Shown here piece by piece: positions 53,875-62,936 of a stretch of 64,000 bases of DNA. How positions within the stretch are numbered: the first letter of the stretch is position 1; every line of letters begins with the position of its first letter. Below the pieces are notes generated by a model that was given only the letters and a program-made list of their open reading frames with translations, made no database searches and had not been told where the DNA came from. The translations under genes were made by a program, and so were the position numbers. This DNA is from an uncultured Verrucomicrobiota bacterium (GTDB lineage: Bacteria > Verrucomicrobiota > Verrucomicrobiia > Verrucomicrobiales > Verrucomicrobiaceae). The stretch covers positions 1 through 64,000 of the forward strand of contig CAILZI010000060.1 of assembly GCA_903838675.1 (NCBI GenBank), in the 5' to 3' direction.

Positions 53875-55371
53875 ATGCACTCGCGCCTGCTCCTTCTCTC
53901 ATGCTTCGTGGTTCCACTGGCCGCATTCGCACAGGATGAAGATGAAATGAAGGCGGCCATGGCGGCAGGCACCCGGGCCAATCTGGCCGCGTACGATGTC
54001 ATCGCCCCACCCAGAGCCGACATACCAGTCAGCGTCCGCGTCAAACTCGGAGAGACGACCTCCAAGTACAAGGATCAATCGACCTACGATGGCATTCGCA
54101 TCACCGCTCCCGATGATGTCGCGGAGCGTGATTTCGTCTGGTACTTCAATGCACCGCAAAACTGGGCCAACTGGTTCATCGTTCCCGTGACGGGAGATTT
54201 CGAAGGCGGTTTCCGCAATTGGCTCAATGCCGACAGGCTTTACAGCGACCTCGACAAACCGCAGGAAAACAACCGCATGCGCGTACTGCAGACGCTCGAC
54301 AGCAGCTACTTCAAGCCCGGTGCCGAGTACATCCTGTGGTTTCGTCAGGTCAGCCCCAAAGAAGACGCTGCCACAGATCTCCGTGCTGTTTATCGCTTCG
54401 CAACAAGGCCCGCAGACAAGAAAAAGTGGGACCACGACAGCATTGAAAAAGCGCTCAAACTCAAGGACGCCCCGCCTGCCGATCAGGTGGCAGAACTGAA
54501 CTCACGCGGCGGGCGCATCATGCTCGACCCCCAGCTTTTTGACCCGGACGATGCCCGCAGCCGCATCGACAATGTTCTCTTCAGCATTCGTCAGACGACC
54601 CACTACAACGACGGTGTCTTCATCACGATGGAATCATCCAGTCCACCTTGTCGTCGCAGTCCCACACTCGCAGCCATTCGCGAAAAATTTGGTTCCGCAG
54701 ATTTCGTGCAGACGGTCGCTGAGGTGAAGAAAGTTTACAAGCATCGCGAAAACGACAATGACAAGGGCGATGATGAACTCGTCACCACCCACTACTACGA
54801 CTACTTTGCCTTTGAAGTCGCGGATTCGGATCCAGACGGAAAAGTCCTTCGGGTGAAAGCTCAAGCCAGTGATTTTTCCCGGCTCAAGCCGCCAGCCACG
54901 GGTGGTTTTTTTGGATTGATGCCCATGAAAAACCTCACCGTGATTTATCAGGACGGCAAAGAGGTGGGACGCTTTTACTATTTCCTGGAAGGCGGTAAGG
55001 AGCCTCTCTGCATTCAGGAGCCACCGGTGGGTAAATACCAGAATGATGATGATACGCTCGAATATCAAGGCGGCGGCAACTGGTTGCTGCTGAACACGGA
55101 GGACGGCAAACTGGTTCGCCGCGTGCCTTTCGCCAGTCATCGGATGAATGGCATCGCGGAAGGATTCTACCCCGATGGCAAACTCAGGTTTAAAGCCTCC
55201 TATAAAGACGGCGAACTGCATGGTGAACTCATCCAGTATTCGGAGCAGGGGAAAATCGTCGATCAGCGCCGCTTCATCGACGGGCAGCAGGTGAAGGATG
55301 AAGACAAGAACGCTCCTCGCAAAGGTCCTGCCAAATCGGCAGAACCTAAATCCAAACCCAAGCCGCTATGA
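53875..55371 (+). CDS. secreted protein with C-terminal MORN-like repeats
   Basis: A 498-residue secreted protein (signal peptide SCFVVPLAAFAQ). Residues 35-190 are an unassigned beta-rich domain with FVWYFNAPQNWANWFI. The last 60 residues before the tail, GIAEGFYPDGKLRFKASYKDGEL and HGELIQYSEQGKIVDQRRF, are typical MORN/YwqK-like repeats, which form extended beta sheets. The C-terminus is a K/P-rich charged tail. No catalytic motif. Perhaps an envelope or effector-like protein; its function is unknown. Confidence 0.65.
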   Translation: MHSRLLLLSCFVVPLAAFAQDEDEMKAAMAAGTRANLAAYDVIAPPRADIPVSVRVKLGETTSKYKDQSTYDGIRITAPDDVAERDFVWYFNAPQNWANWFIVPVTGDFEGGFRNWLNADRLYSDLDKPQENNRMRVLQTLDSSYFKPGAEYILWFRQVSPKEDAATDLRAVYRFATRPADKKKWDHDSIEKALKLKDAPPADQVAELNSRGGRIMLDPQLFDPDDARSRIDNVLFSIRQTTHYNDGVFITMESSSPPCRRSPTLAAIREKFGSADFVQTVAEVKKVYKHRENDNDKGDDELVTTHYYDYFAFEVADSDPDGKVLRVKAQASDFSRLKPPATGGFFGLMPMKNLTVIYQDGKEVGRFYYFLEGGKEPLCIQEPPVGKYQNDDDTLEYQGGGNWLLLNTEDGKLVRRVPFASHRMNGIAEGFYPDGKLRFKASYKDGELHGELIQYSEQGKIVDQRRFIDGQQVKDEDKNAPRKGPAKSAEPKSKPKPL

Positions 55372-55400
55372 GCACTGCGTCGTCTGCCATTCGGTCATAG

Positions 55401-56123
55401 ATGCACATGCATCGTTTTCTTGTCACGCTCCTCATGCTCGCCTCCTGTGCGCGCATGACCGTTCCCGTGAAGCTGCCACCCGAAATCACCGCAGTGCTGC
55501 CGTCAAAATGTCGGCAGGTCCTCTATGTCATCGCTGCAGATCAGCAGGACACGGCGGCGCAGCTCACCATGCTTGAACGCACCCCGGCCCACGCCTGGCG
55601 CGCTGTCTGCGCTCCCCTTCCTGCCCGCATCGGTCGCAACGGCATGGCATGGGGTCACAGTGAATTTGCGCTCAAATCTCCTTCTGGCTGGCGCATCAAA
55701 CAAGAAGGGGATGGCTGCGCTCCCGCCGGCGTCTTTCGCATCACCCGGGCATTTGGCTCCGAACCTGAGCCAGCTTCGATCAAGCTGCCGTATCTCCAAT
55801 GCACGAAGCATCATTGGGGCATCGATGATGTAAACTCAAAGCACTACAACCAGATCGTGGATGATCGCACCGTCGCCTGTGACTGGACCGGTCCTGAAAC
55901 CATGGTCCCTGCCATCGGCTGCTACAAGCTGGGCGCCGTCATTGCCCACAATCCACACAACACACCCGGCCTCGGCTCCTGCATCTTCCTGCACCTCTGG
56001 CAGGGCGAAAACGTGCCCACCGCAGGCTGCACCGCCATGTCCGAGCAACATCTCCGCCAGATCCTCGCCTGGCTCGACCCCGCTGAAAATCCCTGCCTCG
56101 TCCAGCTCGTGCAGCAGCGCTGA
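55401..56123 (+). CDS. lipoprotein of the L,D-transpeptidase (YkuD) family, third copy
   Basis: A 240-residue protein; the ATG at 55401 or 55407 starts a signal with LMLASCA, a probable lipobox. The YkuD domain lacks the classical S-H-G-C motif but has GLGSCIFLHLWQGENVPTAGCTAMSEQHL, in which His198 and Cys210 correspond to the catalytic pair of the YafK/GCTAM-type subfamily. The chain is also Cys-rich. It should cross-link or anchor at the peptidoglycan. It follows the MORN-like gene by 29 bases. This is the third YkuD-family gene in the window; only one has the classical motif. Confidence 0.8.
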   Translation: MHMHRFLVTLLMLASCARMTVPVKLPPEITAVLPSKCRQVLYVIAADQQDTAAQLTMLERTPAHAWRAVCAPLPARIGRNGMAWGHSEFALKSPSGWRIKQEGDGCAPAGVFRITRAFGSEPEPASIKLPYLQCTKHHWGIDDVNSKHYNQIVDDRTVACDWTGPETMVPAIGCYKLGAVIAHNPHNTPGLGSCIFLHLWQGENVPTAGCTAMSEQHLRQILAWLDPAENPCLVQLVQQR

Positions 56124-56207
56124 AAGTATGATGGGCACTCCTGCCCGTCGATCAGCGTTTTCGCAAACTCCAGCGCCTTCGGATTGCCGGACAGGTTGCC
56201 TTCCCAA

Positions 56208-56840
56208 TCACCGATGCTCAATCACATCGCTGCTCTTGAATCGCACCTTGGGCAGCGAAGCATACCGGTCATCCGCATGACGATACCCCGCAGGGCACAG
56301 CACCGCCGTGGTGAAACCCTGCGCTTCAAGACCAAGCACCTCGTCATACTTGGCGGGAACAAAGCCCTCCATCGGGCAGGTGTCCACACCCAGCAGCGCC
56401 GCAGCAGCCATGAACTGACCCAGCGCAATGTACGCCTGCATCTTCGCCCACTCCGTAGTCATGTATCCCTGCTCCAGCGTGCCGGTGAGCATCTTGCGGA
56501 AGCCCGCCAGTGAATCCGGCGTGCCACCGCGCACCTCGGCGATGCGCATGAGATTGGCATCGATTTCGACTTCAGACATCGTGCGCTTCGTGGCCATGAC
56601 GACCAGATGAGAGCAGTCCACCACCTGACGCTGACGCCACGAGTGCCCGCTCAACTCTTCACGCAGCTCCTTGTCCTGAATGATGATGAATTTCCACGGC
56701 TGCAGACCGTAGCTGGACGGCGTGAGCACGAGCGACTCCTCCAGCGCTGCCCAGGTGTCGGCAGGGATCTTCTTCGTGGAATCGAAGACCTTTGTGGCGT
56801 AGCGCCAGTTGAGGGCGGTGAGGAGTTCAGCGGGTGTCAT
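56208..56840 (-). CDS. nitroreductase-family NAD(P)H oxidoreductase
   Basis: About 210 residues from the ATG at 56840 (MTPAELLTALNWRYATKVFD); an ATG at 56888 would add 16 unconserved residues directly after the upstream stop. It is NfsB-like: YATKVFDSTKKIP at the N-terminus, TPSSYGLQPWKFIII, and EGFVPAKYDEVLGL with GFTTAVLCPAGYRHADD near the C-terminus. Such enzymes use FMN to reduce quinones or nitroaromatics with NAD(P)H in the cytosol. It lies 48 bases after the ceramidase-like gene in the same direction and may share its transcript. Confidence 0.85.
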   Translation of the reverse strand: MTPAELLTALNWRYATKVFDSTKKIPADTWAALEESLVLTPSSYGLQPWKFIIIQDKELREELSGHSWRQRQVVDCSHLVVMATKRTMSEVEIDANLMRIAEVRGGTPDSLAGFRKMLTGTLEQGYMTTEWAKMQAYIALGQFMAAAALLGVDTCPMEGFVPAKYDEVLGLEAQGFTTAVLCPAGYRHADDRYASLPKVRFKSSDVIEHR

Positions 56841-56888
56841 GCAGTCCTGCTTTGGCACGGAGCGGCCAGAACTGCAAATGGAGAACAT

Positions 56889-58403
56889 TCACTCCAGCTC
56901 CGGCGGCACATTTCCATAAGTCCATGGCTGGCTGAAAGGCGGTGCCTTCACCGGCTCAGGCTTGGGCTCGGCCGTCATCTGGTTGGCCAGTTCGACACCC
57001 TTCTTCGCCATCTGCGTTCCGGCCGTGATCTCCAGATTGGAGTACGCTGTCAGGCGTGTTTCATAGCCGCCGCCATGCGGGCCAAAGGCCTCCTCCGTGG
57101 GCACATAGCCCACTATCCCGTTGGAAAGCTCACACGGAAATGTGAACACATGCTGGCTCCCCTTTTTGATGTCGAGTCCGTACTGTACAAAGTACTCCGC
57201 AGGATCAGAAACAAAACATGCAGGACCGACCTTGATGCACTGCACCTCACAATCAACGACAGGCTTCGTCTTGTTCAGGTGGTCCAGCAGCAGGATCTCC
57301 TTCGCAAACAGGAAGTCGGTGCTGTCTCCTGCCACTCGCGGTTTGCTCGCGATCTCAAGGCTCTTTGCAACACGCTGCGGCGATGGCGGACGGCGTTTGA
57401 TCTTCAGCACCTCCTGGCGCGTATCGATCGGCGCGGCGGTGATCCGCGGCATCGACAACAATACGCGGATGGCCTCCGCACCCACACGGCCGCCGACGAG
57501 CTGGCTCCATTCCTCCGGCTTGGGGCGTTGGTTGGGGCTGAGGTTGTCCACCTGCGTGATGTCGCCGCAGGCCCCCTGCATGAAGACAATGGGCGCATGC
57601 GTGCCGAGTCCACCTTGAATCGTCTTTTCGAGGTATTGAATCCAGTTGGCTGAGATACCCCCGGGATTCGTGGTCGCATGGCAGGCGTAGTTTACCACCA
57701 CACCCACCAGCTGGCCCTGCAGGTCCCATGCGCCGATGACCCCGACCTGCGGGTCGATCGGCCCAGCGCATTCGAGGATGTCCGGATTGCCCGCCCCGGG
57801 GTGGCTCCAGCTCTGCCCGTTCTTCATCCGCAGGCGCCGGTTGAAGGCCACTTTGTCCTCATGCCCAAAACCACAGCCGAGTTGCACCGGCACTTTGTTT
57901 TGATTCGCCGCCACCACTCCCGCCACAATTTCATGCGTCAGCCGCAGCAGGTAGCCGGGGTCAGCACAGGAGGATTCCTCATACGCCAGCTTCTTCACCA
58001 GATCAGAGGCGGAGTCGTATTCGCCCGGCATCACCATGCCGACAGGGCCTGAACTGTGCGAATGCGAGGCGCAGATCAGCACGGCATCCCCGCTGATCCC
58101 GGTGGCTTTTTCGATCTGTGCCCGCGCATCCAGCACGACCTCACGCGGCACCACGAGTGTATCAAGGCCGATCACCACTGCCGTCTTTTTGCCATCATCA
58201 AACAGCGCCACCCGCACTTTGCAGGCGTCGTGAAAGGTCCGGTGAAAGCTTTTGCCATAGCCCCCCGGCTGCTCCATGCCGATCCCCGGCGTGATGTCTC
58301 GTTCTGCAAATCCGGCCTTGATGCTGGAGGTGGGGGCAGGGGGCAGAGCGTGGAGCGTCAGGGAAGTCAGGCCGGCAAAGAGGGGGAGATAGCGAAGGCG
58401 CAT
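56889..58403 (-). CDS. secreted neutral/alkaline ceramidase-like hydrolase
   Basis: About 504 residues from the ATG at 58403, whose signal peptide (PLFAGLTSLTLHA) is lost with the upstream start. The N-terminal AGFAERDITPGIGMEQPGGYG is the typical neutral-ceramidase start. ICASHSHSSGPVGM has the zinc-binding H-x-H, and VVVNYACHATTNPGG and FMQGACGDITQVDNL complete the metal and active site region. Ceramidases hydrolyse N-acyl sphingosine; bacterial relatives are often annotated as ceramidase-domain proteins of unknown substrate. The enzyme should act in the periplasm or outside. The nitroreductase gene follows. Confidence 0.85.
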   Translation of the reverse strand: MRLRYLPLFAGLTSLTLHALPPAPTSSIKAGFAERDITPGIGMEQPGGYGKSFHRTFHDACKVRVALFDDGKKTAVVIGLDTLVVPREVVLDARAQIEKATGISGDAVLICASHSHSSGPVGMVMPGEYDSASDLVKKLAYEESSCADPGYLLRLTHEIVAGVVAANQNKVPVQLGCGFGHEDKVAFNRRLRMKNGQSWSHPGAGNPDILECAGPIDPQVGVIGAWDLQGQLVGVVVNYACHATTNPGGISANWIQYLEKTIQGGLGTHAPIVFMQGACGDITQVDNLSPNQRPKPEEWSQLVGGRVGAEAIRVLLSMPRITAAPIDTRQEVLKIKRRPPSPQRVAKSLEIASKPRVAGDSTDFLFAKEILLLDHLNKTKPVVDCEVQCIKVGPACFVSDPAEYFVQYGLDIKKGSQHVFTFPCELSNGIVGYVPTEEAFGPHGGGYETRLTAYSNLEITAGTQMAKKGVELANQMTAEPKPEPVKAPPFSQPWTYGNVPPELE

Positions 58404-58483
58404 GGGGGAAGTACGCTCTGGCCGGCCGCATTCGTTGATAAAAAACTTACAATACATCTTGGTGCGGATATTGCATATTACCC

Positions 58484-59101
58484 ATGCTTCGAACTATTGT
58501 TGAACCGTTCGTTCCCTACAGATTCGTGCATGCCGCCTACTACATCGCCAAAGGCCAGAAGACACTCGGTCCGTGTTCCAAGGATGATCTGCGCAATTTT
58601 CTCGCCTACGGATCCATCCGCGACAGTGATTTGGTAAAGCGTGAAGACGAGGAGCAGTGGCGTCCCGTTTCGACCCTGCTGGAACTGCATGCCGAAGGGC
58701 AGATCGTTGCCGACGGCCTCACCGTCCGTCCATCCCGCCGCCGGGTGGCACGCTACCGCGACTACAATCGCGTGCCCTACAATCAGCGCGGCGGCGCAGT
58801 ACTGCGCCGCATGATCCTGGGTTTTCTGTTTCTCCCTCCGCTGCTGTGGTGGGCTGCAGTGGCCCTGTATTCAGACCATATCTTCCGCCAGAAGAAGGAT
58901 GAGAATGGCTATCTTGTGGTCTGGGGCCGCTGGGTGGAGGTGCTCGTCACTCTCATGATCATCGTCAATGCCATTCTTTGGTGGATGGCCATTGCCTACG
59001 CCTCCTGGCTGCTCGGCCCGGGCCTTGCCGAACTGATCAAAGGCTTGGGAGAAGTGACGGACGTGATCAAGGGAATGATCAATGACATGTCCCCGAAGTG
59101 A
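58484..59101 (+). CDS. GYF_2 (DUF4339) membrane protein
   Basis: A 205-residue protein. The N-terminal YYIAKGQKTLGPCSKDDLRN and DSDLVKREDEEQWRPVSTL is a GYF_2 domain, which binds proline-rich or partner proteins. Basic linker, then two hydrophobic segments (ILGFLFLPPLLWWAAVALY, VEVLVTLMIIVNAILWWMAI) for a membrane anchor. Found in many Verrucomicrobia with unknown role. The start could be an internal GTG, but the ATG at 58484 is simplest. It is divergent from the ceramidase-like gene. Confidence 0.75.
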   Translation: MLRTIVEPFVPYRFVHAAYYIAKGQKTLGPCSKDDLRNFLAYGSIRDSDLVKREDEEQWRPVSTLLELHAEGQIVADGLTVRPSRRRVARYRDYNRVPYNQRGGAVLRRMILGFLFLPPLLWWAAVALYSDHIFRQKKDENGYLVVWGRWVEVLVTLMIIVNAILWWMAIAYASWLLGPGLAELIKGLGEVTDVIKGMINDMSPK

Positions 59102-59215
59102 TTCCGCTGCTTTGTCAGTACTGCTGGCAATGACTGGATTGCCATTTGGTGTGCATCATTTGGCATCCTTCGCCTGATCTGACATCTGTCTTTGGAGGCC
59201 AGCGTTGGTTCTGGC

Positions 59216-61384
59216 ATGAAAGCCAGCCAAACACTTTCGATCCTCGCCACCACCCTGTTCACCATCGCGGGGCATTCCGCTTCTGTGGACACCGCTGCTG
59301 CTTCGAAGCAAGTCGATGCTCTGCTTGCCAAAAGCTGGCAGAAGCACCAGATCAAGCCGAACGCTCTGGTTGATGATGCCACCTTCCTGCGTCGCTCCTA
59401 CCTCACCGTGGTGGGCCGCATTCCCACGCTGGATGAAGCCCGTGCCTTCCATTCCTGCCAGATGCCGGACAAGCGCGCCAAGCTCATCGATTCGCTTCTC
59501 GCCAGCGAAGGCTATGTGCAGAATTTCTTCAACTACTGGGCGGATGTGCTCCGTGCTCAAAGCCAGGGCATCGGTGGCAGCACCGCATCGCAGAACTACT
59601 TGAATTACTTGCGCGATGCACTGCGGGAGAACAAACCGTACGATCAGATCGCCCGCGAACTCGTTTCCAGCGAAGGCTCCTGCTTCGATACCGGTGCCAT
59701 CGGCTACTACATGCGTGACCGTGGCATGCCGCTGGACAACCTCTCCAACACCACCCGCATCTTCCTCGGCACTCGCATGGAATGTGCGCAGTGCCACGAT
59801 CACCCCTTCGACAAGTGGACGCAGAAGCAGTTCTACGAGATGGCGGCCTTCACTCACAACATGAGCGCCTCCAGCTACCGCTCCAAGAGCAATGACGAAG
59901 CACAGAAAATGCTGCGTGACGACAAGTCTCTCGATCCCTTGACCCGCGACCTCATGCGCCAGGCGCTCAATGAGGCGACTCGTCCGCTGCGCGACACTCT
60001 CGTGGTGCAAAACAAAGGGCAGCTCCGTCTCCCGCACGACTACAAGTACAAGGACGCAAAGCCGAAGGACGTCGTCCAGGCATCGGTCATGTTTGGCAAG
60101 CCCGTCGCGCTGAGCAAGGAGTCGAACACGATTGGCGAATTTGGCCAGTGGCTGACATCTCCTGAAAATCCACGCTTCACCACCATCATTGCCAATCGCC
60201 TGTGGCAGCGCGTCTTTGGTGCGGGCCTCTACGAACAGGTGGATGAAATGATGGACAGCAGCGTCGCCTCCAATCCCGAGCTCATGCATTTTCTTGAGCG
60301 CCAGATGGTCGCGCTGAAATACGACATGAAGGCCTACCTGCGCCTCCTGCTAAACACCCAGACGTTTGCACGTGAAAGCACCAAGGAAGTCTCTCCCGGC
60401 ACGGCTTACTACTTCCAGGGTCCGGTCTTCCATCGCATGCGTTCAGAGCAGGTGTGGGATTCACTGGTCACCCTCGTCAGCCCTGATCCCGATCAGCCAA
60501 ACTGGAGCAGCCGCGAGCGTGAACGCCGTGATCTCGAAAACCGCCAGCATCTGGCTAGGCTGCTCGATAAGACCGAGGCCCCGCTGCTGTTCGAAGCCGC
60601 CAAAGAAGTCGCCGCTGCCATGCGCGAACAGAACAAGGAATTCGAGCAGTTGCGCAAAGAGCTGGATGAGGCCCGCAAGAAGGACGACAAGGTCAAGTCC
60701 CGCGACATCCAGCGCCGTCTGGGAGAAAGCCAGCGCATCCTGCGCGAACAGGTTTCCAAGTGCTTCTACGAGGCCGCTAAAAAGTCCGGCAATCAGGAGA
60801 TCCAGAAGGAGCTCGCCGCCGTCAGCGGTGATGGCCCCATGGAGATGGCCATGATGAATCTCATGGAAGACAGCCGGGTGGATTCCAAGGCCGCGCCGCT
60901 GGATCCCAGAGTCATGGCCACCATAAAGGCAGACGAAGTCGTGCTCGGCATGAAGGATGAGAAAAGCATCAAGAGCTTTGAAAACTTTCAGCGCTCACTG
61001 CACCAGACTTGGAGCCGCGCTGCCGCGCTGCCATCACCGGCACCACGCGGCCACTTCCTGCGTGAGTTTGGTCAGAGCGATCGCGAGATCGTCGAGAACG
61101 CCAGTGACGAAGCCAGCGTTCCCCAGGCTCTGACCATGATGAACGGTGCCCTTCTCAATCAGCTCACCAGCGCATGGTCCACGCTCAGCATCAATCTGCG
61201 CAAGGCCAAAACCAACGATGAGAAAATCGACACCCTCTTTCTCAGCCTCTACTCCCGCACACCGAATGCCAAGGAAAAGGCTCACATGCTCCAAACCGTG
61301 GAGAGCTATGCCTCATCCAAGACCCTGTGGGAGGACATCACCCTCGCCGCTCTCAGCACTCAGCGCTTCATCTTTGTCGAGTAA
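59216..61384 (+). CDS. DUF1549/DUF1553 secreted protein (PSD1-type)
   Basis: About 722 residues from the ATG at 59216, which begins a signal peptide (LSILATTLFTIAGHSAS). The N-terminal DUF1549 part has DDATFLRRSYLTVVGRIPTL and MECAQCHDHPFDKWTQKQFY with a C-x-x-C-H heme-c-like motif, and the DUF1553 part follows with FTTIIANRLWQRVFGAGL and TFARESTKEVSPG. Planctomycetes-type proteins of this kind are often linked to a DUF1501 partner. The C-terminal third is long and helical. The DUF1501 gene follows after 38 bases, forming the usual pair. Confidence 0.9.
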   Translation: MKASQTLSILATTLFTIAGHSASVDTAAASKQVDALLAKSWQKHQIKPNALVDDATFLRRSYLTVVGRIPTLDEARAFHSCQMPDKRAKLIDSLLASEGYVQNFFNYWADVLRAQSQGIGGSTASQNYLNYLRDALRENKPYDQIARELVSSEGSCFDTGAIGYYMRDRGMPLDNLSNTTRIFLGTRMECAQCHDHPFDKWTQKQFYEMAAFTHNMSASSYRSKSNDEAQKMLRDDKSLDPLTRDLMRQALNEATRPLRDTLVVQNKGQLRLPHDYKYKDAKPKDVVQASVMFGKPVALSKESNTIGEFGQWLTSPENPRFTTIIANRLWQRVFGAGLYEQVDEMMDSSVASNPELMHFLERQMVALKYDMKAYLRLLLNTQTFARESTKEVSPGTAYYFQGPVFHRMRSEQVWDSLVTLVSPDPDQPNWSSRERERRDLENRQHLARLLDKTEAPLLFEAAKEVAAAMREQNKEFEQLRKELDEARKKDDKVKSRDIQRRLGESQRILREQVSKCFYEAAKKSGNQEIQKELAAVSGDGPMEMAMMNLMEDSRVDSKAAPLDPRVMATIKADEVVLGMKDEKSIKSFENFQRSLHQTWSRAAALPSPAPRGHFLREFGQSDREIVENASDEASVPQALTMMNGALLNQLTSAWSTLSINLRKAKTNDEKIDTLFLSLYSRTPNAKEKAHMLQTVESYASSKTLWEDITLAALSTQRFIFVE

Positions 61385-61422
61385 ATCCTGCCAGGTTCTT
61401 CAAAACCTCATTTGAATTCACC

Positions 61423-62724
61423 ATGAAAACGCCCAACAACGATCTCTCCCGCCGCACTGTGATGACCCGCATGGCCCAGTCCTGCCTCGGGGTCGGTTTG
61501 CTGCCCTCCGTGGAGCATCTTTTCTCCGGCAAAGCCTTCGCCGTTGGTGAGGGCAGCGCCACCGCCAAGCAGGCCGCCACCGCACGCAACGTCATCTTCC
61601 TCTACATGACCGGTGGCCAGAGCCATCTCGACACCTGGGATCCCAAGCCCGACAACAAGGAAGTCGCAGGGCCGGTGAAGGCCATCAAGACCAGCGCCGA
61701 CGGCGTGCAGATCAGCGAATACCTGCCGCGCATGGCGAAGCAGATGCACCATGCCTGCGTCATCAATTCGATGGCCACCAACACCGCCGCGCATGAGCAG
61801 GCCAACTACTTCATGCACACCAGCTTCGGCCTGCGCAGCACCATCAAACATCCTGGCATGGGCGCATGGCTCAGCTTCTTCCAAGGGCCCGGCAATCCCG
61901 CGCTGCCTCCCTACGTTTATGTTGGCAACGACAGCCGCCATCCCGGCGCAGGCTTCTTCGCCAAAAAGCACGGCCCTCTCATGGTGAACAATCCCGAGGC
62001 CGGTCTGCAAAATGTGTCTCCACAAAAAGGCGTCACCGATGAGCGCTTCGGCATGCGCCGCGATCTGGCTCACTCACTCGATGCCGAGTTTCAGGGCAAA
62101 TGGGACACGCGCGGCGTCAAAGCCTACGCGGATGTGTATGACGATGCCGTGAAGCTCATGAAGAGCGAGGACCTCGTGGCCTTTGATCTCACCAAGGAAC
62201 CCGACACAGTGCGCCAGGCCTACGGCAAAGACACATTCGGCCAGGGCTGCCTGCTTGCTCGCCGCCTCGTCGAGCACGGCGTGCGCTTCATCGAAGTCAG
62301 CCTCGGCAGCTGGGACACGCACGTGGCCAATTTCATCAATGTGCCTCAGCTCTGCAACACACTCGACACCGCGCTCGCCGCACTCATCACCGATCTGGAG
62401 CAGCGCGGCATGCTCGACAGCACCATGATCGTCGTCAGTTCCGAGTTCGGCCGCACGCCCAAGATCAATCAAAACCAGGGCCGCGATCACTACCCCATCT
62501 TCTCCTCCGTCATCGTCGGCGGCGGCATCAAAGCCGGCATCAAATACGGTTCCACCACCCCGGATGGTTCCGGCATCGCCACCGACAAAGTCGGCCCGCC
62601 AGATCTCAACGCCACCATCGGCTACGCCCTCGGCCTGCCTCTCGATCAAGTCATCTATTCCCCCAGCAAGCGCCCCTTCACCGTCGCCGACAAAGGCCAG
62701 CCCCTCACGCATCTCTTTGCCTAA
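61423..62724 (+). CDS. DUF1501-family protein, Tat-like export
   Basis: About 433 residues from the ATG at 61423 with a twin-arginine-like signal (LSRRTVMTRMAQSCLGVG). ATARNVIFLYMTGGQSHLDTW, MATNTAAHEQANYF, SLGSWDTHVANFI and MIVVSSEFGRTPKINQNQGRDHYP carry the metal-binding D and H pattern of the phosphatase-like fold. It is the partner of the DUF1549/DUF1553 gene upstream and the second DUF1501 in the window. The function is uncharacterised. Its stop lies before a bidirectional terminator. Confidence 0.92.
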   Translation: MKTPNNDLSRRTVMTRMAQSCLGVGLLPSVEHLFSGKAFAVGEGSATAKQAATARNVIFLYMTGGQSHLDTWDPKPDNKEVAGPVKAIKTSADGVQISEYLPRMAKQMHHACVINSMATNTAAHEQANYFMHTSFGLRSTIKHPGMGAWLSFFQGPGNPALPPYVYVGNDSRHPGAGFFAKKHGPLMVNNPEAGLQNVSPQKGVTDERFGMRRDLAHSLDAEFQGKWDTRGVKAYADVYDDAVKLMKSEDLVAFDLTKEPDTVRQAYGKDTFGQGCLLARRLVEHGVRFIEVSLGSWDTHVANFINVPQLCNTLDTALAALITDLEQRGMLDSTMIVVSSEFGRTPKINQNQGRDHYPIFSSVIVGGGIKAGIKYGSTTPDGSGIATDKVGPPDLNATIGYALGLPLDQVIYSPSKRPFTVADKGQPLTHLFA

Positions 62725-62857
62725 CTTGAGCAGGGCAGGGGAGTGCTCATCAGGCACGGTTCTGCGGTATGCTTGACCGTGGGATGGGTGTGGCGACAGC
62801 CCGCCCGTCTCCGTGCGCGCCGCAAACACACACTCTCCCGGCCTGCCAGCCGTGACA

Positions 62858-62891
62858 CAAAAAACGCCCGGCAGTTCACACTGCCGGGCGT
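62858..62891 (-). terminator. terminator between convergent genes
   Basis: A perfect 12-base stem (62864-62875 with 62880-62891, ACGCCCGGCAGT/ACTGCCGGGCGT) with loop TCAC. On the minus strand it is followed by a run of seven T residues (62858-62864), so it terminates the Gfo/Idh gene. On the plus strand a weaker T-rich end allows bidirectional use for the DUF1501 gene. Confidence 0.85.
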
Positions 62892-62936
62892 CGTTGTTTA
62901 ATTCTGGCGCATCAGGCCTTCGCCCGATTCACATGC

